A stretch of DNA of 64,000 nt from Tolypeutes matacus (Eukaryota; Chordata; Mammalia; Cingulata; Chlamyphoridae). The DNA lies in the NCBI GenBank assembly GCA_026826555.1, contig JAKSZT010053837.1:4502520-4566519 (forward strand), read 5' to 3'. Position 1 is the first letter of the stretch; every line of letters begins with the position of its first letter. The notes under the pieces are model-generated. The model was given only the letters and a program-made list of their open reading frames with translations, had not been told where the DNA came from and did no database searches. Shown here in pieces: positions 50,181 to 61,371 of this stretch. Made by a program: the position numbers and the translations under genes.

Positions 50181-50379
50181 GGAGGCGGCTGTGGCTCAAT
50201 CAGTAGGGCTCCCGTTTACCATATGGGAGGCCCCAGGTTCGGTTCCCGGGGCCTCCTGGTAAAAGCAAAAGCCCGCCCGCACGGCATGGTTAGCTGACCC
50301 AGCGAGCACAAGCAGCAAGGGGGGGATAAATGAATATATAAATAAAATCTTAAAAAAAAATAAAATAAAAAAATAAAAT
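50181..50379 (+). mobile_element. DAS SINE with 16-base TSD
   Basis: GGAGGCGGCTGTGGCTCAAT, B-box-like GGTTCGGTTCC, and an A-rich AATAAAATAAAA tail. Flanks AAAAGGGAGTTCATGG at 50165-50180 and 50380-50395 are identical. Inserted into the ERV. Confidence 0.93.
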
Positions 50380-50455
50380 AAAAGGGAGTTCATGGAAGTT
50401 TGGGGGCCCAGGGAAAGTTTTTTGCAGCTTTCTATGGATTTCCAAGGTAGACTGG

Positions 50456-51069
50456 TGTAGCTGTTTAGAAGTTTGATGTAATTATGAATTCTAAAAGTGG
50501 ATGTTGGATCGTGCTTGTGAACTGGTCTGCTAATCTGGGCATGACTGGGTTATGATTGGGGTGTTGACTGGGCCAAATCAGTAGGACATTGAGCCCCACC
50601 CCTTGGTGGGGCGGGAATCAAATATAAAAGGCAAGACAAAGGACAGAGGGAGCAGTTTTGATGTTGGAGTCTTGTGCTGGAGCCCTGGGAAGTAAGAGAG
50701 CTTGTGGTGAGGAAGGAGAGAAGGCGCCAGGATAGAGATAAGCCATTCGCCTGATAGTCTACAGCTGGCCTTATGGAGAGACGCAAAGCCTAGACAGCCT
50801 CATAGTCTATAGCTGACCTTGTGGAGGAAACAGAGGAGCTGAGCCTGGACAAAACCGCAGCTCCGGGAAGAGAGGAACCCAAGAAGCCTGAACCCTGGCA
50901 AACGTTGGCAGCTGTCTAGCTCCAACACATGGCAATGGACTTTGGTAAGGGAAGAAACTTATGCTTTATGGCCTGGTAACTGTGGACTTCTACCCCAAAT
51001 AAATACCCTTTATAAAAACCAACCCATTTTTGGTATTTTGCATCAGCACCCCTTTGGCTGACTAATACA
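50456..51069 (+). mobile_element. Solitary MaLR-like LTR with 5-base TSD, nested in the ERV
   Basis: 614 bases from TGTAGCTG to ACTAATACA. Flanks ACTGG at 50451-50455 and 51070-51074 are identical. Ends with AAATACCCTTTATAAAAACC and GGTATTTTGCATCAGCACCC, which recur in the copies at 60709 and, in reverse, 16838. Confidence 0.85.
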
Positions 51070-52078
51070 ACTGGCTAATAAAGTAAGTTCCTAGGAAAAT
51101 CTGTCCTTCTGCAGAGTCAGGATCTACCACAGGGCATTTTTATGGCCTCTACCAGCTTTCCTTGAAATAAGGCTGGGTTTCTAGGTTCTGCCTATGTAAT
51201 TTTCCTGAGCTTATAATTGACCAGTTTTGTAGTTCATTTCCTCATCTCATTAAGGGGACATGACCATGTGGTCTCTGGCCCTCAGATCTGTCTGTTCTCT
51301 CCTTCTCTCTTACACAGGTTTAACTGGAATTCAGGGTCCCAAATAGAGGCCACGCTTGGCCTGTACTGCAGCCCCATGGTGTGGCAGGAAAAGGTTAGCC
51401 TCTTCCTTTTTGACTACCAGTAGTCCCAATTCCTGAGAAGACACCTCGATGGGGAGACTGCTGGAATGTTAGAGAAGCTGCACCCATTGTTCTAGGGAGA
51501 AATGGAAAAAAATAGTCTGTCAGCCGATCCAGCATCCCAGATCCCGGCCTGACTGAACTTTTGCTCTCCAAACTGAAGAGTTGCTTCTCTGGTTCTCAGC
51601 ATCCCGGAAATTGCAGAGAACATGCGTCTGGGCATCCCCAGGAGATGTCCAGACGTAGGTTCTGGACCAAAGCTACCGAGCCTCATGATTCTTCCTAGAA
51701 AAGGGGCTGGCTTGCAGTCTTTCTTTTGACCTACTCTTGCAGAGGTCTTAGAAAGGTTGGCTGTGAGAGAGATCACTGCCAGGGACTGAGTTTTCAGTTA
51801 AACTGGACATTAAGAGGCACATTAACAGCAGAGACTGATCTGTGGCTTACAGGCAAACAACCTTGGAGGCCCTGGAGGTAATGGATCAAGAGGAATCTCA
51901 GGGCGTCCCGGGGGCTAAGTAAGGAACAAACTTCCAGGCATGGCCCAGGTGAGAGTCTCGGGGGCCTCACTGATAAAACAAAAGAGGGCACAGCAGGCTT
52001 TAATTAAAACTCTCCAGTCTTTGGCAGGGGTCAGGGAGCATTACTTGCCTCTTTGTCTCCCAAAGAGGCTCCCCAATA

Positions 52079-52565
52079 TGTTAGCAGAATGCCCATACAG
52101 AATGGGCTTCTAGGTTCTTGGCTGTGTCGCATTAAAGAATTTAAGGACATGCCATAGGGAAAGCAAGGCAGTTAAGAGTTTATTAAGATGTTTGTGTTGG
52201 ATGTGGTGGGAGGTGTGGGAGGTGGGCAACATGGGAATCCCAGTGGGTTCCGTGTAATATTTTAGGTAATCTAAGCACCTCTTAAAATAAATGTGTATAT
52301 ATATATATATAAATAACATTTTTGTAAGCAAATACACATATATGCATATATATTTATATATCATTTTGCAAATGTTTGTATGTATTGTGAGAATTTTGAT
52401 TTTTACCCATAAAAAAAAAAAAAAAGAGTTTATTAAGAAACAAAAGAAAAACAGTACACAATCCGAGACGTGGATTGTGGGTGTAGTACAGGATGAGTCA
52501 TGCATGCGGGGCCCTAAGTTAGGCATTTTTAAGACCTTTCCTCCTCTCCCTAATATTATTATCTG
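52079..52565 (-). repeat. 5' LTR of the ERV, truncated and interrupted
   Basis: Matches the 3' LTR from TGTTAGCAGAATGC through GGTTCTTGGCTGTGTCGC to AAGACCTTTCC, but stops where the repeat at 52566 begins, so much of U3 is lost. It is split by an L1 insertion at 52189-52423. Confidence 0.8.
52189..52423 (+). mobile_element. L1 3' tail inserted into the ERV 5' LTR, with 15-base TSD
   Basis: Flanks AAGAGTTTATTAAGA at 52174-52188 and 52424-52438 are identical. The first about 100 bases match the L1 3' end at 5690-5800. After the L1 end (CTCTTAAAATAAATG) about 120 AT-rich bases not in that copy precede the terminal A run. Confidence 0.88.
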
Positions 52566-53025
52566 TGTGATGGTTTGAAGCTGCAAATAGCCGAGAAAAG
52601 TATGTTTGTAAAGTTAATCCAGTCCTATTGGTGTGGACCCATTGTAAGTAAGATCTTTTGGTGAGTAGGATCTAAAGTAACGATGTGACCCCACCTCATT
52701 CAGGGTGGGTCTTAATCTTCTCACTGGAGTCCTTTATAGGAGAATGAAATTCAGACAGCGAGAAAGCCATGGAAGCAAGACGTTGAAAGCAACATAACCT
52801 GGAAAAGTAGGGAGATACCGGAAGATGCTGCCATGTGCCTTGCCATGTGACAAAGGAGTCCAGGATTGCTGGCAGCCGGTCTTCAGGAAGAAGCTATCAT
52901 CTTGATGATGCCTTGATTTGGACATTTTCGTGGCCTCAGAACTGTCAGCTTATTAGCTTGTAAGCTAATAAATTCCCATTGTAAAAGCCAACCCTTTTCT
53001 GGTATATTGCTTCTGGTAGCCTAGC
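52566..53025 (+). mobile_element. MaLR-like LTR element
   Basis: Begins TGTGATGGTTTGAAGC and ends with TAATAAATTCCCATTGTAAA and GGTATATTGCTTCTGG, a layout similar to the other LTRs here. Its start coincides with loss of the ERV 5' LTR. No target duplication seen. Confidence 0.5.
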
Positions 53026-53039
53026 CAAGGAGAAGAATC

Positions 53040-53165
53040 TGTTTTTCCACAAGAACGTGAGCTTTATGTGGGCAGGGACCTTGTTGTATTCCTTGCTATA
53101 TCCCAGAGCCTAAAGTATTGCCTAACACATAGTAGACTATCAATAAATATCTATAGGATGAATGA
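53040..53165 (+). repeat. L2 3' end-like fragment
   Basis: GGGCAGGGACCTTGTTGTAT, then CCTAACACATAGTAG and TCAATAAATATCTATAGGAT. Confidence 0.6.
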
Positions 53166-53399
53166 CGAAGTATAACACACTGGGAAATACCAGTGTTTAT
53201 GACAGATGAAATAAGAGATGACCACAAAGGAGGCAGAGAAGGAATAGTTTGAGAAGGCAGAGGAAATTAATGGTGTATAGAGTGAATGGAAACAGTGGTG
53301 CCAGATGACTCACATCACCATTATTTGAAGTTTGACCCAATATTTATTTGTTTGCTACTATTTTTATGGTGCTCTGGCACCTTCTCTTGGATATTTAAA

Positions 53400-53700
53400 T
53401 AAAGTATTTTTAAATTTTTATTTTGAAATAATTATGGATTTACAGGAAATTACAAAGAAATATACAGAGAAATTCTGTGTACCCTTCACCTGGCTTTCCC
53501 CAATGTTAACATCTTGCATGACTATGTCCAGTATCAACCCAGGAAATGGACAGTGGTACAATCCACAGAGCTTACTCAGATTTCTCCAGTTACACATGCA
53601 CTCGTGTGTGTGTGTGGTGCCTGTCTGTGTAGTGTAGTTCTCTGCAATTCTACACATGAGTAGCTTAATGTAAGTACACATCAGATTTTGGTGAACTTTT
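53400..53700. mobile_element. Ancient L1M fragment
   Basis: Has TTTTGAAATAATTATGGATT and TACCCTTCACCTGGCTTTCC, widespread L1M motifs, with a short (TG)n run at about 53603. Confidence 0.55.
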
Positions 53701-53845
53701 TATTTTGATCTTTTCTCCCACACCCACGTCAGCATGCTACATCCAGAATGGAACTCTGTCTTCACATCTTATACTAGTTGGAAAGCTAGTACATCGGCTT
53801 GCCCAAATTAGTGAGTCTGGAAGTCCCTAACTTATCTGAGGAAAG

Positions 53846-54649
53846 TTATCTGAGGAAGTCTTCTTTAATAGCAGTTTTATCCCAAGGCCCATGAATGTTT
53901 CCTTTAAAAAGCTGCAGGTTAATGAGGTACAAAGGGCAGAGACATGAAATGGAAACTAGTGGAAGGGAAAACTGTATGGCTTCCACGTCACTAATGGACA
54001 GCAGGCCCACTAAGGCTGAAAACTCAGAAAGGGGGTGTGAGCCACACATTGTTCTGCAGCATGGGCCACAGGACAGAAATCTGGATGGCAAACATCACCA
54101 TGATGAAGGCATGCAGGGACTGGGGCAGGCGTGAGCTCAGGCAGACAGAGGTGAAGATGGCCATGATGAAGACGATGAGGTGGCCTGGCAGCACGGGGGC
54201 AGACGTGGCATGGGTAGTGCCGGTGCTGACAGACTCTGTCAAGGTCTTCAGCTCTGGTGAAAAACCACACATAAAGTTAATGAGGATCAGAGCACTCTTC
54301 ACTCCGCCCACAGGGTCTGCCCACTCTACTTTCGTCTTCACCACCATCAAAGGGGATCAACAAAACATCAAAAAATCAGTGAAGAAGCCAGGCTGGTTCC
54401 AAAAAGCCAGTGGGGGTGCTGGAAGGCTCTCATCCAAAGACCACAGAAAAACCAGACACTGCACAGCTGCTGTATCACCATACTGGTCTCAAACACCTCA
54501 GCCCAATATTGGTCTTTTCGGGCACAGATGTTTTTCTGGAGATCTTCCTGGAACTGCTGATCCACATAGTTATAAGGGAAGCATTGTTGCTCAAACAAGA
54601 CCCTCTGCCACCTGGCCTCCTTGGTGTTAGCTACGGGCTGGGCACACAT
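53846..54649 (-). pseudogene. PIGC: PIGC processed pseudogene
   Basis: PIGC encodes a membrane subunit of the GPI-GlcNAc transferase complex in the ER. The minus strand starts with an ATG at 54649 and reads [20 protein letters not shown], close to the human start. Later pieces are [48 protein letters not shown] and a tail with ENIHGPWD-like KGNIHGPWDKTAIKED. The match is split over three frames, and about 20 codons are missing between GHLIVF and MAIFTSV. The native gene has its coding sequence in one exon, so lack of introns alone does not prove retroposition; the frameshifts and deletion show that it is dead. Confidence 0.88.
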
Positions 54650-54944
54650 TATCCTTTCCCTCACACTCAGACCAGTTCGGTCTCCCTCACAGAAGTCCAC
54701 GTGGTTCTGTCTCTTCATGAAGTCTTGAAATAAGACCTCTCTGGAAATTCCATGCGGTGCTATGGTTAATATTTAACCAACTTTCCCTTGCTTTTAGAGG
54801 CAGCAGCCCAGGCTAAGCCTGCAATAGATGAGCTTGTTCTTTGAGACAGGACAGTACACCCAAGTTCCTGCCTCCTTAGGTGTGTGCAGCAGGGGTAGGG
54901 CGAGGGCAGGGCACCTGCCTCCCTCCTTCTGTACTGACTGATAT

Positions 54945-55178
54945 TTTTATTTTTATTTTTGAGGTACCAGGGGCCGGGGATTGAACCCGGAACCTCGTAT
55001 GTGGGAATCCGGAGCACAACCACCAAGCCACATCAGTTTCCCTGAGTTGGGTTTCTCATTTGTTTGGCTTCTTTGTTTGTTTGTTTGTTTGTTTTTTCAG
55101 GAGGCACGGGAACCAAACCCCGGACCTCCCGTGTGGAAGGTTGGTGCTTAACTGCTTGAGCTATATCCACTCGCCCAA
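54945..55178 (-). mobile_element. Two DAS-type SINE modules in tandem, reverse orientation
   Basis: First module GAGGTACCAGGGGCCGGGGA to AGCCACATCAGTTTCCC (54960-55041), second AGGAGGCACGGGAACCAAAC to GAGCTATATCCACTCGCCC (55100-55178), joined by a GTTTGTTT-rich linker. Both carry degraded B boxes. Confidence 0.8.
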
Positions 55179-55844
55179 CTGATTTTTGAATATCAAACCA
55201 GCCTTGCATATCCAGAATAAATCCACTTGGTCATGGTATGTTATTATTTTTATGCATTGCTGGATTTGATTGCTAACATTTTGTTTAAGATTTTTGTTTC
55301 TAAATTCATGAGAGATATTGGTCTTTATTTTTCTTTTTCTGTCTTTGTCTAGTTCTGAGATCAGTAAAACCAGCCTTGCCGAATGAGTTGGGAAGTGTTC
55401 CCTTCCCAATATATTCTGGAAGAGAGCAAAGTACTTTTTTAAATAAGTTATTTTTTTTTCAAGATTAAACAACGTTGTTCTAAAGAATCTCAATTTATGA
55501 TATCAAGTAAAAGAAGAAGGGCCAGCCTTCACATTCAGTTATTCCCCTGTGGCATCTACTGTGCATTAGAGTGGGAAGTTCAGTCTAGGAGATTCCAAAT
55601 GTGAAGGAAACATGATTTTCCTGCCAGTCTTCCTACTTGCTGTTATTTTAAGAAGCACTAATCAAAGATTAAACAGTTGTGTAAACAGCTTACAGGCCAG
55701 CAAATATTCTAATTACATTCTAATTATTTCGTACCTGCCTTTAGCTCCTTCCTTGTTTATCATTAATAACATTTCCCACATCTGTTGGAAATATTCAGAA
55801 ACTAAGGATTATAGCACCATGGAACATACATACATTTTTTAAAA

Positions 55845-56215
55845 AAGCATTTTCTTATATTCAGTTTTTAAATTTACCTACATAAAATTCACTCTTTGTG
55901 ATGTACAGTTCAATGAGTTTTGACAAATGCATAAGTTGTGTATTTATTACACAATCAAGACACAGAATAGAATAGGTCACCTCAAAATGTTTTCTTATGT
56001 TTTCCCTTTGTAGTCAATTCCATCCCCAATACCCTCACCAGGCAATGACTGGTCTATTCCCCAATTCTATAGTTTTGCCTTTCTCATAATATAATAAAGA
56101 AAATCACACAGTATAGATCTTTTTGACCCTGGCTTCTTTCTCTTAGAAAAGTGCATTTGAGATTCATCCATGCCATTGCATCTTAGTTCATTCCTTTTTT
56201 TTTTTCCTAGCAAGT
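55845..56215. mobile_element. Ancient L1M fragment
   Basis: AATTTACCTACATAAAATTC, GTACAGTTCAATGAGTTTTG and GATTCATCCATGCCATTGCA are standard L1M pieces. Confidence 0.55.
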
Positions 56216-56915
56216 TTTCTGCTGGCTTTATTTTTTGTTTCTAAGAAATCTTAGCAACCCAGCACACCCAAAGTCTTTCAGAGGAATTCCTTGTTCGTCA
56301 GTCACTTTGCTTAGCTTCATGTGGGCCCATTACCTGACTGATAGGATCAGAAATAGACAACTGGGCAGACATCAGGCATCGTTAGGCTAGTCCATGACTA
56401 ACGAAGTGACCTGGTGGAAGAGCTCTGTCCAACAGAGGCAGAGGGTACTTACTGCTTATGGGCCAACCGGCTCCAGTCCCCTGAGACTGAAAGCATCAGG
56501 AGCAGTAGAGGCAGAGAGAGAAAGAACAGCCACTTGGAACAGGGAACAAAATAGATGCTTTCCACAAAGATGCAAGATGACCAACTCTTTAGAGCTTCAT
56601 GGAGTCTTGAACAATATTTCCTTCTCCGCAAAGTTTTGCTAGACAGAGGCTGAGTTCACTATCTCCCTTACTTCCTCTTGTATCCCATTGTTTTGCTGTT
56701 TTCATTCTTTCTTTTCTGATGTTCCAAAATCCCTTCTTGCATGATTTCCTTTCTGGCTAGGTGACCTCTTTCTTGGTCCTTTGGCTAGAGAGAGCAGACT
56801 TTACAGGAAAGCCTTTGAAAAAAAATCTGCTCCCATTGGTGATTCTGAGTTGCTGGCTTTCCATCAACCAATTCAGGATATATAAATAAAAAAGAAAACC
56901 CAGGGAATCCACTGC

Positions 56916-57524
56916 TGTATCATTCTTTTGGTTGCCAAAGGGCTGCCAATGCAAAGTACCAGAAATGGGTTGGCTTTTATAAAGGGGATTTAATTGGGGT
57001 AAAATCTTATAGTCCCAAGGCAGAAGTCAAAATTGAGGCACCATAAAAGGTACTTTCTCACCAAAGTCAGCTGCCACTTGCTGAAGCAAAATGGCCACTG
57101 ATCTCTGCTGAGGTCTCTGCCTTTCTGCAGCTATAGGCAAACCTGGCATAGGGCTTGTCTCTTCTTGAGCTGCTCCATGGGCCCAGCCTCTTGGGGGCTT
57201 CATGCTTAGAAAGAGCAGTATGTTGATCCTCTAGTCCTCTCTCACATGGCAGGATCAAATATGGCAGCTTCCTTTCCCTCAGTCTGTCTCTCTCTGTGTC
57301 CCTGTTTATATCAGACCCAGCAAGATGGTGGAGACTCAACAAGAATCATGCCCCACTGATGTAGGCCAATCAAAAGTCCAAAATCAATCTTAACAAGTAA
57401 TCTAATCAAAGGGCCCTTAACCAAATTTAATGCAATCAAATGGTATCACACCCACAGGAATAAATTAGTTTAAAAACATCATCTTTCTCTTTTTGGGATT
57501 CATAAAAAATCTCAAACAGCCACA
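56916..57524 (-). mobile_element. MaLR-like LTR, reverse orientation
   Basis: Starts TGTATCATTCTTTTGG, has TACCAGAAATGGGTTGGC and ends CAAACAGCCACA, the reverse complement of TGTGGCTGTTTG. Same general family as the LTRs at 16838, 50456 and 60709. Target duplication not clear. Confidence 0.6.
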
Positions 57525-57679
57525 GGTCTGAAGGTTCCTATTCAAGCTGCCTTCTTTTCTCCTCCTTTTAGAATATCCTTATGTTTCTTTCATATATAAT
57601 GTGCAGAGTATTTAGTGAAAGGAATAGTGAGATATGCATCTACTCCATCTTGATCCAGAACCGAATGTAACATGAATCC

Positions 57680-58052
57680 CCCGTCTCTAAATGGCTCCCT
57701 TGTCTGCTTGTTGATTTTGCTCATTGTTTGTGCTCATCATCTGCTTATTGTTTTCTGCTTATTGTCTGTTTTTTGTTTTTTTTTTCTTTAGGAGGCCTGG
57801 GAACTGAACCCAGGATATCTCATGTGGGAGGCAGGCACTCAACTGCTTGAACCATATCTGCTCCCTGCTCATTTTGTTTTTGCTCATTGTCTGCTTGTTG
57901 TTTTTGCTTGTTGTCTTGCTCATTGCTTTTGTGCATTGTCTGCTCATTGCTCATTGCTTGTTTTTCTTCTTTAGGAGGCAACGGGAACCAAACCCAGTAC
58001 CTTCCATGTGGGAGGTGGGCGCCCAACTTCTTGAGTCATATCTGTTCCCTGA
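57680..58052 (-). mobile_element. DAS-type SINE modules separated by TGCTCATTGTCTGC repeats
   Basis: Modules at about 57790-57865 (AGGAGGCCTGGGAACTGAAC...) and 57973-58052 (AGGAGGCAACGGGAACCAAA...) in reverse orientation. The sequence before and between them is an irregular tandem array of GCTCATTGTCTGCTTGTTG-like units. Confidence 0.75.
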
Positions 58053-58444
58053 AACATAGATTTTTAAGTCTGTAGGGCAGCTTAAAATTTTTGTAACCCT
58101 AAATCCTTAATAGCTATATTAGAATCACTTTAGGGAAGGTTGTTTTCAAACTATACACTTGACTTCCCATATGTTCTTCACCCCTCAGTTTCCATTTTCC
58201 AAGGTCACCCTTGAAGTGGGTGAGGGATTTGGCACCACCACCTTTCCCCCAAATCGCAAACCAATGAGTTACAAACCCTGTTACTAATTAATGTGGGTCA
58301 TTGCTCTCAATGTGTTGGGAAGGGAAAAAATGAAGAACACGACACTTTAAATCATTTATTGTACATATGAATGAACTGAGACTTACAGAGGTGGCAGTCT
58401 TCTCACATACCAAACAGGGGTAAAACCAGTCCTACACATGAGTC

Positions 58445-58610
58445 TAGAATAGTATTTCTCAGACTTTAATGTGTGAACAAATTGCTTTGGCATCTTGTTA
58501 AAATGCAGGTTCTGATTTAGTAATTCTGGAGTGAGGCCTGAGATCCTTCATTTCTAACAAGAGCTCAAGTCGTGCCAACGCTACTATACCTTGAATAGCA
58601 ATGTACTAGA
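58445..58610. mobile_element. MER5-like hAT transposon remnant
   Basis: TTTCTCAGACTTTAATGTG, CATCTTGTTAAAATGCAGGT and GATTTAGTAATTCTGGAG match the MER5A/B pattern. Confidence 0.6.
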
Positions 58611-59597
58611 ACATTCAGCGTGCTGCTCTTTCTACTGCCCTTGTGAATTTCAATCCTTCACCAAGGAAATGGAGGACGTGTGAGGATGTGACCCATCCAT
58701 GTGCCTCGTGTGGGGAGTAGAGGAAGATGTATGTGGGGACACAAAGGAGAGCAGGGAGGGCCATCCACAGCCCAAACACTTTGCTGGCTTAGCTGGGTGT
58801 TTACTACTGTCAAAATGCCTCTAGTTTTGGAAAAGACGACTGGGCAGCTTCTAAACAACTGTTAAGCTGCTTAGCTGTCCGTGTAATCTGTTGAGGCTGT
58901 AGGTTAATAATCTTGCCCTGCCTAGGAAGGATAAGTTGACCTTCTTTCTCGATAATCGTATGGCGTGCAATTCTCTAACAAGTAGTGATTTGGGGAAGGC
59001 GCAGTGAAATGCATTCGCAAGGCATGAGAATGAGCAGCGACACAGGGATCTTGGTCCAGGTGTGCTCTGCCGAGGCATAGCTGAAAGAGCTGAATGTGCA
59101 AGGTCCTCACTCCTGACTGCCCTGCCAACTTCATATACAGCCTTGAATAAATCGCTTAATTTCTCTATGGTAAATGTGTCAAAAGAGCTTAGTGCTACCA
59201 GCATGTGGGCTAAGGTCTATGAAAGCACTTTAAAACCATATAAAGAGGTATAAAAATTAATATCCAGTGGCTCAAAGCAATGGGAAGACTGAAGCCAAGT
59301 GTCCTGGTGAATTGAATTGTATGTAGCCTGGGTCCCTGAAATCTTTGGATTATAGAAGATTCAGCAATTAATTTTCAAATAAGTGTCATCAGTTAATAAT
59401 GCCTAGCTATCACTTGGGCCCTCTCTCTGACAAATATCTCTGAATTTTATGTGATTCCTGACTTTGTGGGTCCATCTCTCTGAGGAAGGACAGACAATAC
59501 TTGGCAGAGGACAGTCACTGCTCACATGGCATGAGTCCCCACTGTGGCTCATTCTTTTCTTTCCAGTTATCTAGAACCTCATGAGAATTAGGGTATG

Positions 59598-59645
59598 GTG
59601 TGCGTGTGTGCCTCTGTGTGTGTGTGTGTGTGTGTGATTGTATGC
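59598..59645 (+). repeat. (TG)n microsatellite
   Basis: Imperfect TG repeat with about nine pure units. Confidence 0.85.
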
Positions 59646-60708
59646 ATGAGTATGTGTATGTCGGGAAGGGAAAGGAATGGGGAGTAGCGAGGACTAAATA
59701 TGGTAATGTTGAAAGACAAAAGATGGTGAAGCACAAACTGCAAATCTGCCCTTGGGCATCAACACTTCCTGTGTGCTTATGAATTCAATACATATTTATT
59801 AACAATAGACAATCCAAAGTCAGTTTTGTAAAAACATCCAATTACCAGAAAACTCCTCAGCCTGTCCCATTCTCATCCCATATTCTTCCATCTCTCCTGC
59901 CCCCGGGTTATTATTCTAAGTTTATGATGATGGGATGAGTCAGCATGGGGTTATTTCAGGGAGATAAATCAGGATGCAAAGATTCCTCTATTGTGGAAGG
60001 TAACTGGACAGCTTGTAGAAGTATTCAGGTCTGTGGGTATTTCTCAACTTCTGGGTGTGATCCTGAGCAAGATATATGAAAAAAGGAAAATAAGTGAAAC
60101 GGGGGCGGGGGGAGAGGGAGGGGGTATCTGGCTCCAAAAGAAAGAAACGGAGAGAAGAGAACACACTGGATCTGTGGGCTTAGCTGGGGCTGCGGGTGGA
60201 AATGGGAGTGAATGGGAAGGAAATATATCCAAACCTCCTTATAATGCCGTGTGACAGGCTACTAAGTGAAACTTGATCATTACAAGGTCACTGCAAACCT
60301 TAATCACTAAATTCATTTGGAAGAAACCCAAAACTGATCCTCCCTTTTCGTGGTTCCATAGCAAGCAGCTTCCTGGGAAAGAAGGGCCCGAGGGGCACTA
60401 AATGACCACAAAGCAAACAGATTTTTATTCCCAGGATGTGCTTGAAAACTTGGCCCAGGCACCAGCTGGCTGGCGTGGGTGTGTGAGGCTAAGGAGAAGA
60501 GGCGCTGAGGGCGGGCGTGGGAATGATGGCTGTGCAGGGGGTGGCTTGCCTGTCCTTCTGCGGCTCAGGTGTTTGTTCCATTCCGAAGCAAGGCACCTGG
60601 CCGAGTTTTGTTTATGTGTTTCTCGTGGCTTTGGTTTGGGTCTTCTTTGACTCTCCAAATTATTTGATTCTCTCTGCCTCAGCAGGACCCTAGGTGACAT
60701 TTGCCGAC

Positions 60709-61371
60709 TGTGGCAGTTTGATATTATTTATGAATTCCAAAAAAAGATATTGATTATGTTTGTAAATTGGTCTGTTCCTCTGGGTGGGATACCCTTTGAT
60801 TGTATTGGATTCAGCTGAGATGACTGATTAAATTATGTGACGATTAGGGCTTTGATTTGACCATGTTATTAGGGCATGCAGGGTTGAGTCCCCACCCCCT
60901 TGGTGGGCTATATAGGTAGATACTCAATCAAGAAGGCAGAAGAAGAAATCTACATAAGTAGATACACAGAAGAACACAGAGGAAGAGAGCTCCATAGACA
61001 CAGCAGAGGCCCCAGGAAGAGACATGAGCCATTGGCCTGAGAGTTTACAGCTGACCTTGTGAAGATCCCAAAGCAGCTGAGTCCAGAAATAAGCCCTGGG
61101 AAGAGAGACAAGCCCTATGCCAGCCTGCAGCTGAGATCAGAAGAAGCTGGACCCACAGAGTCTTAAGACGGAAGAGGAAGGCTGAGCCCTCACAGATGTC
61201 ACCTGCCATCTTGCTTCAACATGTGGCACCACAGTTTGGTAAGGAAGTAATCTTGAGCTGGACTCTTTAGAGCCTTGTAACTGTAAGCTTTCACTCCAAA
61301 TAAGTACCTTTTATAAAAGCCAGCAGATTTCTGGTACTTTGCATCAGCACCCCTTTTGGCTGACTAAAACA
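60709..61371 (+). mobile_element. Solitary MaLR-like LTR with near-perfect TSD
   Basis: 663 bases from TGTGGCAGTTTGATATTATT to TGACTAAAACA. Flanks are CCGAC (60704-60708) and CCAAC (61372-61376), one mismatch. Best-preserved member of the LTR family in this window. Confidence 0.82.

Larger units (their letters stand above)
45635..52565 (-). mobile_element. Endogenous retrovirus, gammaretrovirus-like, degraded
   Basis: Two related LTR sequences in the same orientation bracket about 5.9 kb. An env remnant near the low-coordinate end shows that the provirus reads on the minus strand, so the 5' LTR is at 52079-52565 and the 3' LTR at 45635-46164. No convincing gag or pol frame is visible in the internal region; it is AT-rich and full of stops. 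Later insertions inside it are a DAS SINE (50181-50379), a solitary LTR (50456-51069) and an L1 tail in the 5' LTR (52189-52423). A primer-binding site could not be confirmed: TTGGGGAGCC after the 5' LTR resembles a proline-tRNA site over only a few bases. The element is defective. Confidence 0.8.

Noticed and set aside
52110..52586. Open frame of 158 codons on the minus strand
   Set aside because: It reads through the ERV LTR and the inserted L1 tail, so it is a chance frame.
54037..54630. Open frame of 197 codons on the plus strand
   Set aside because: It is antisense to the PIGC pseudogene; the minus-strand reading explains the sequence.
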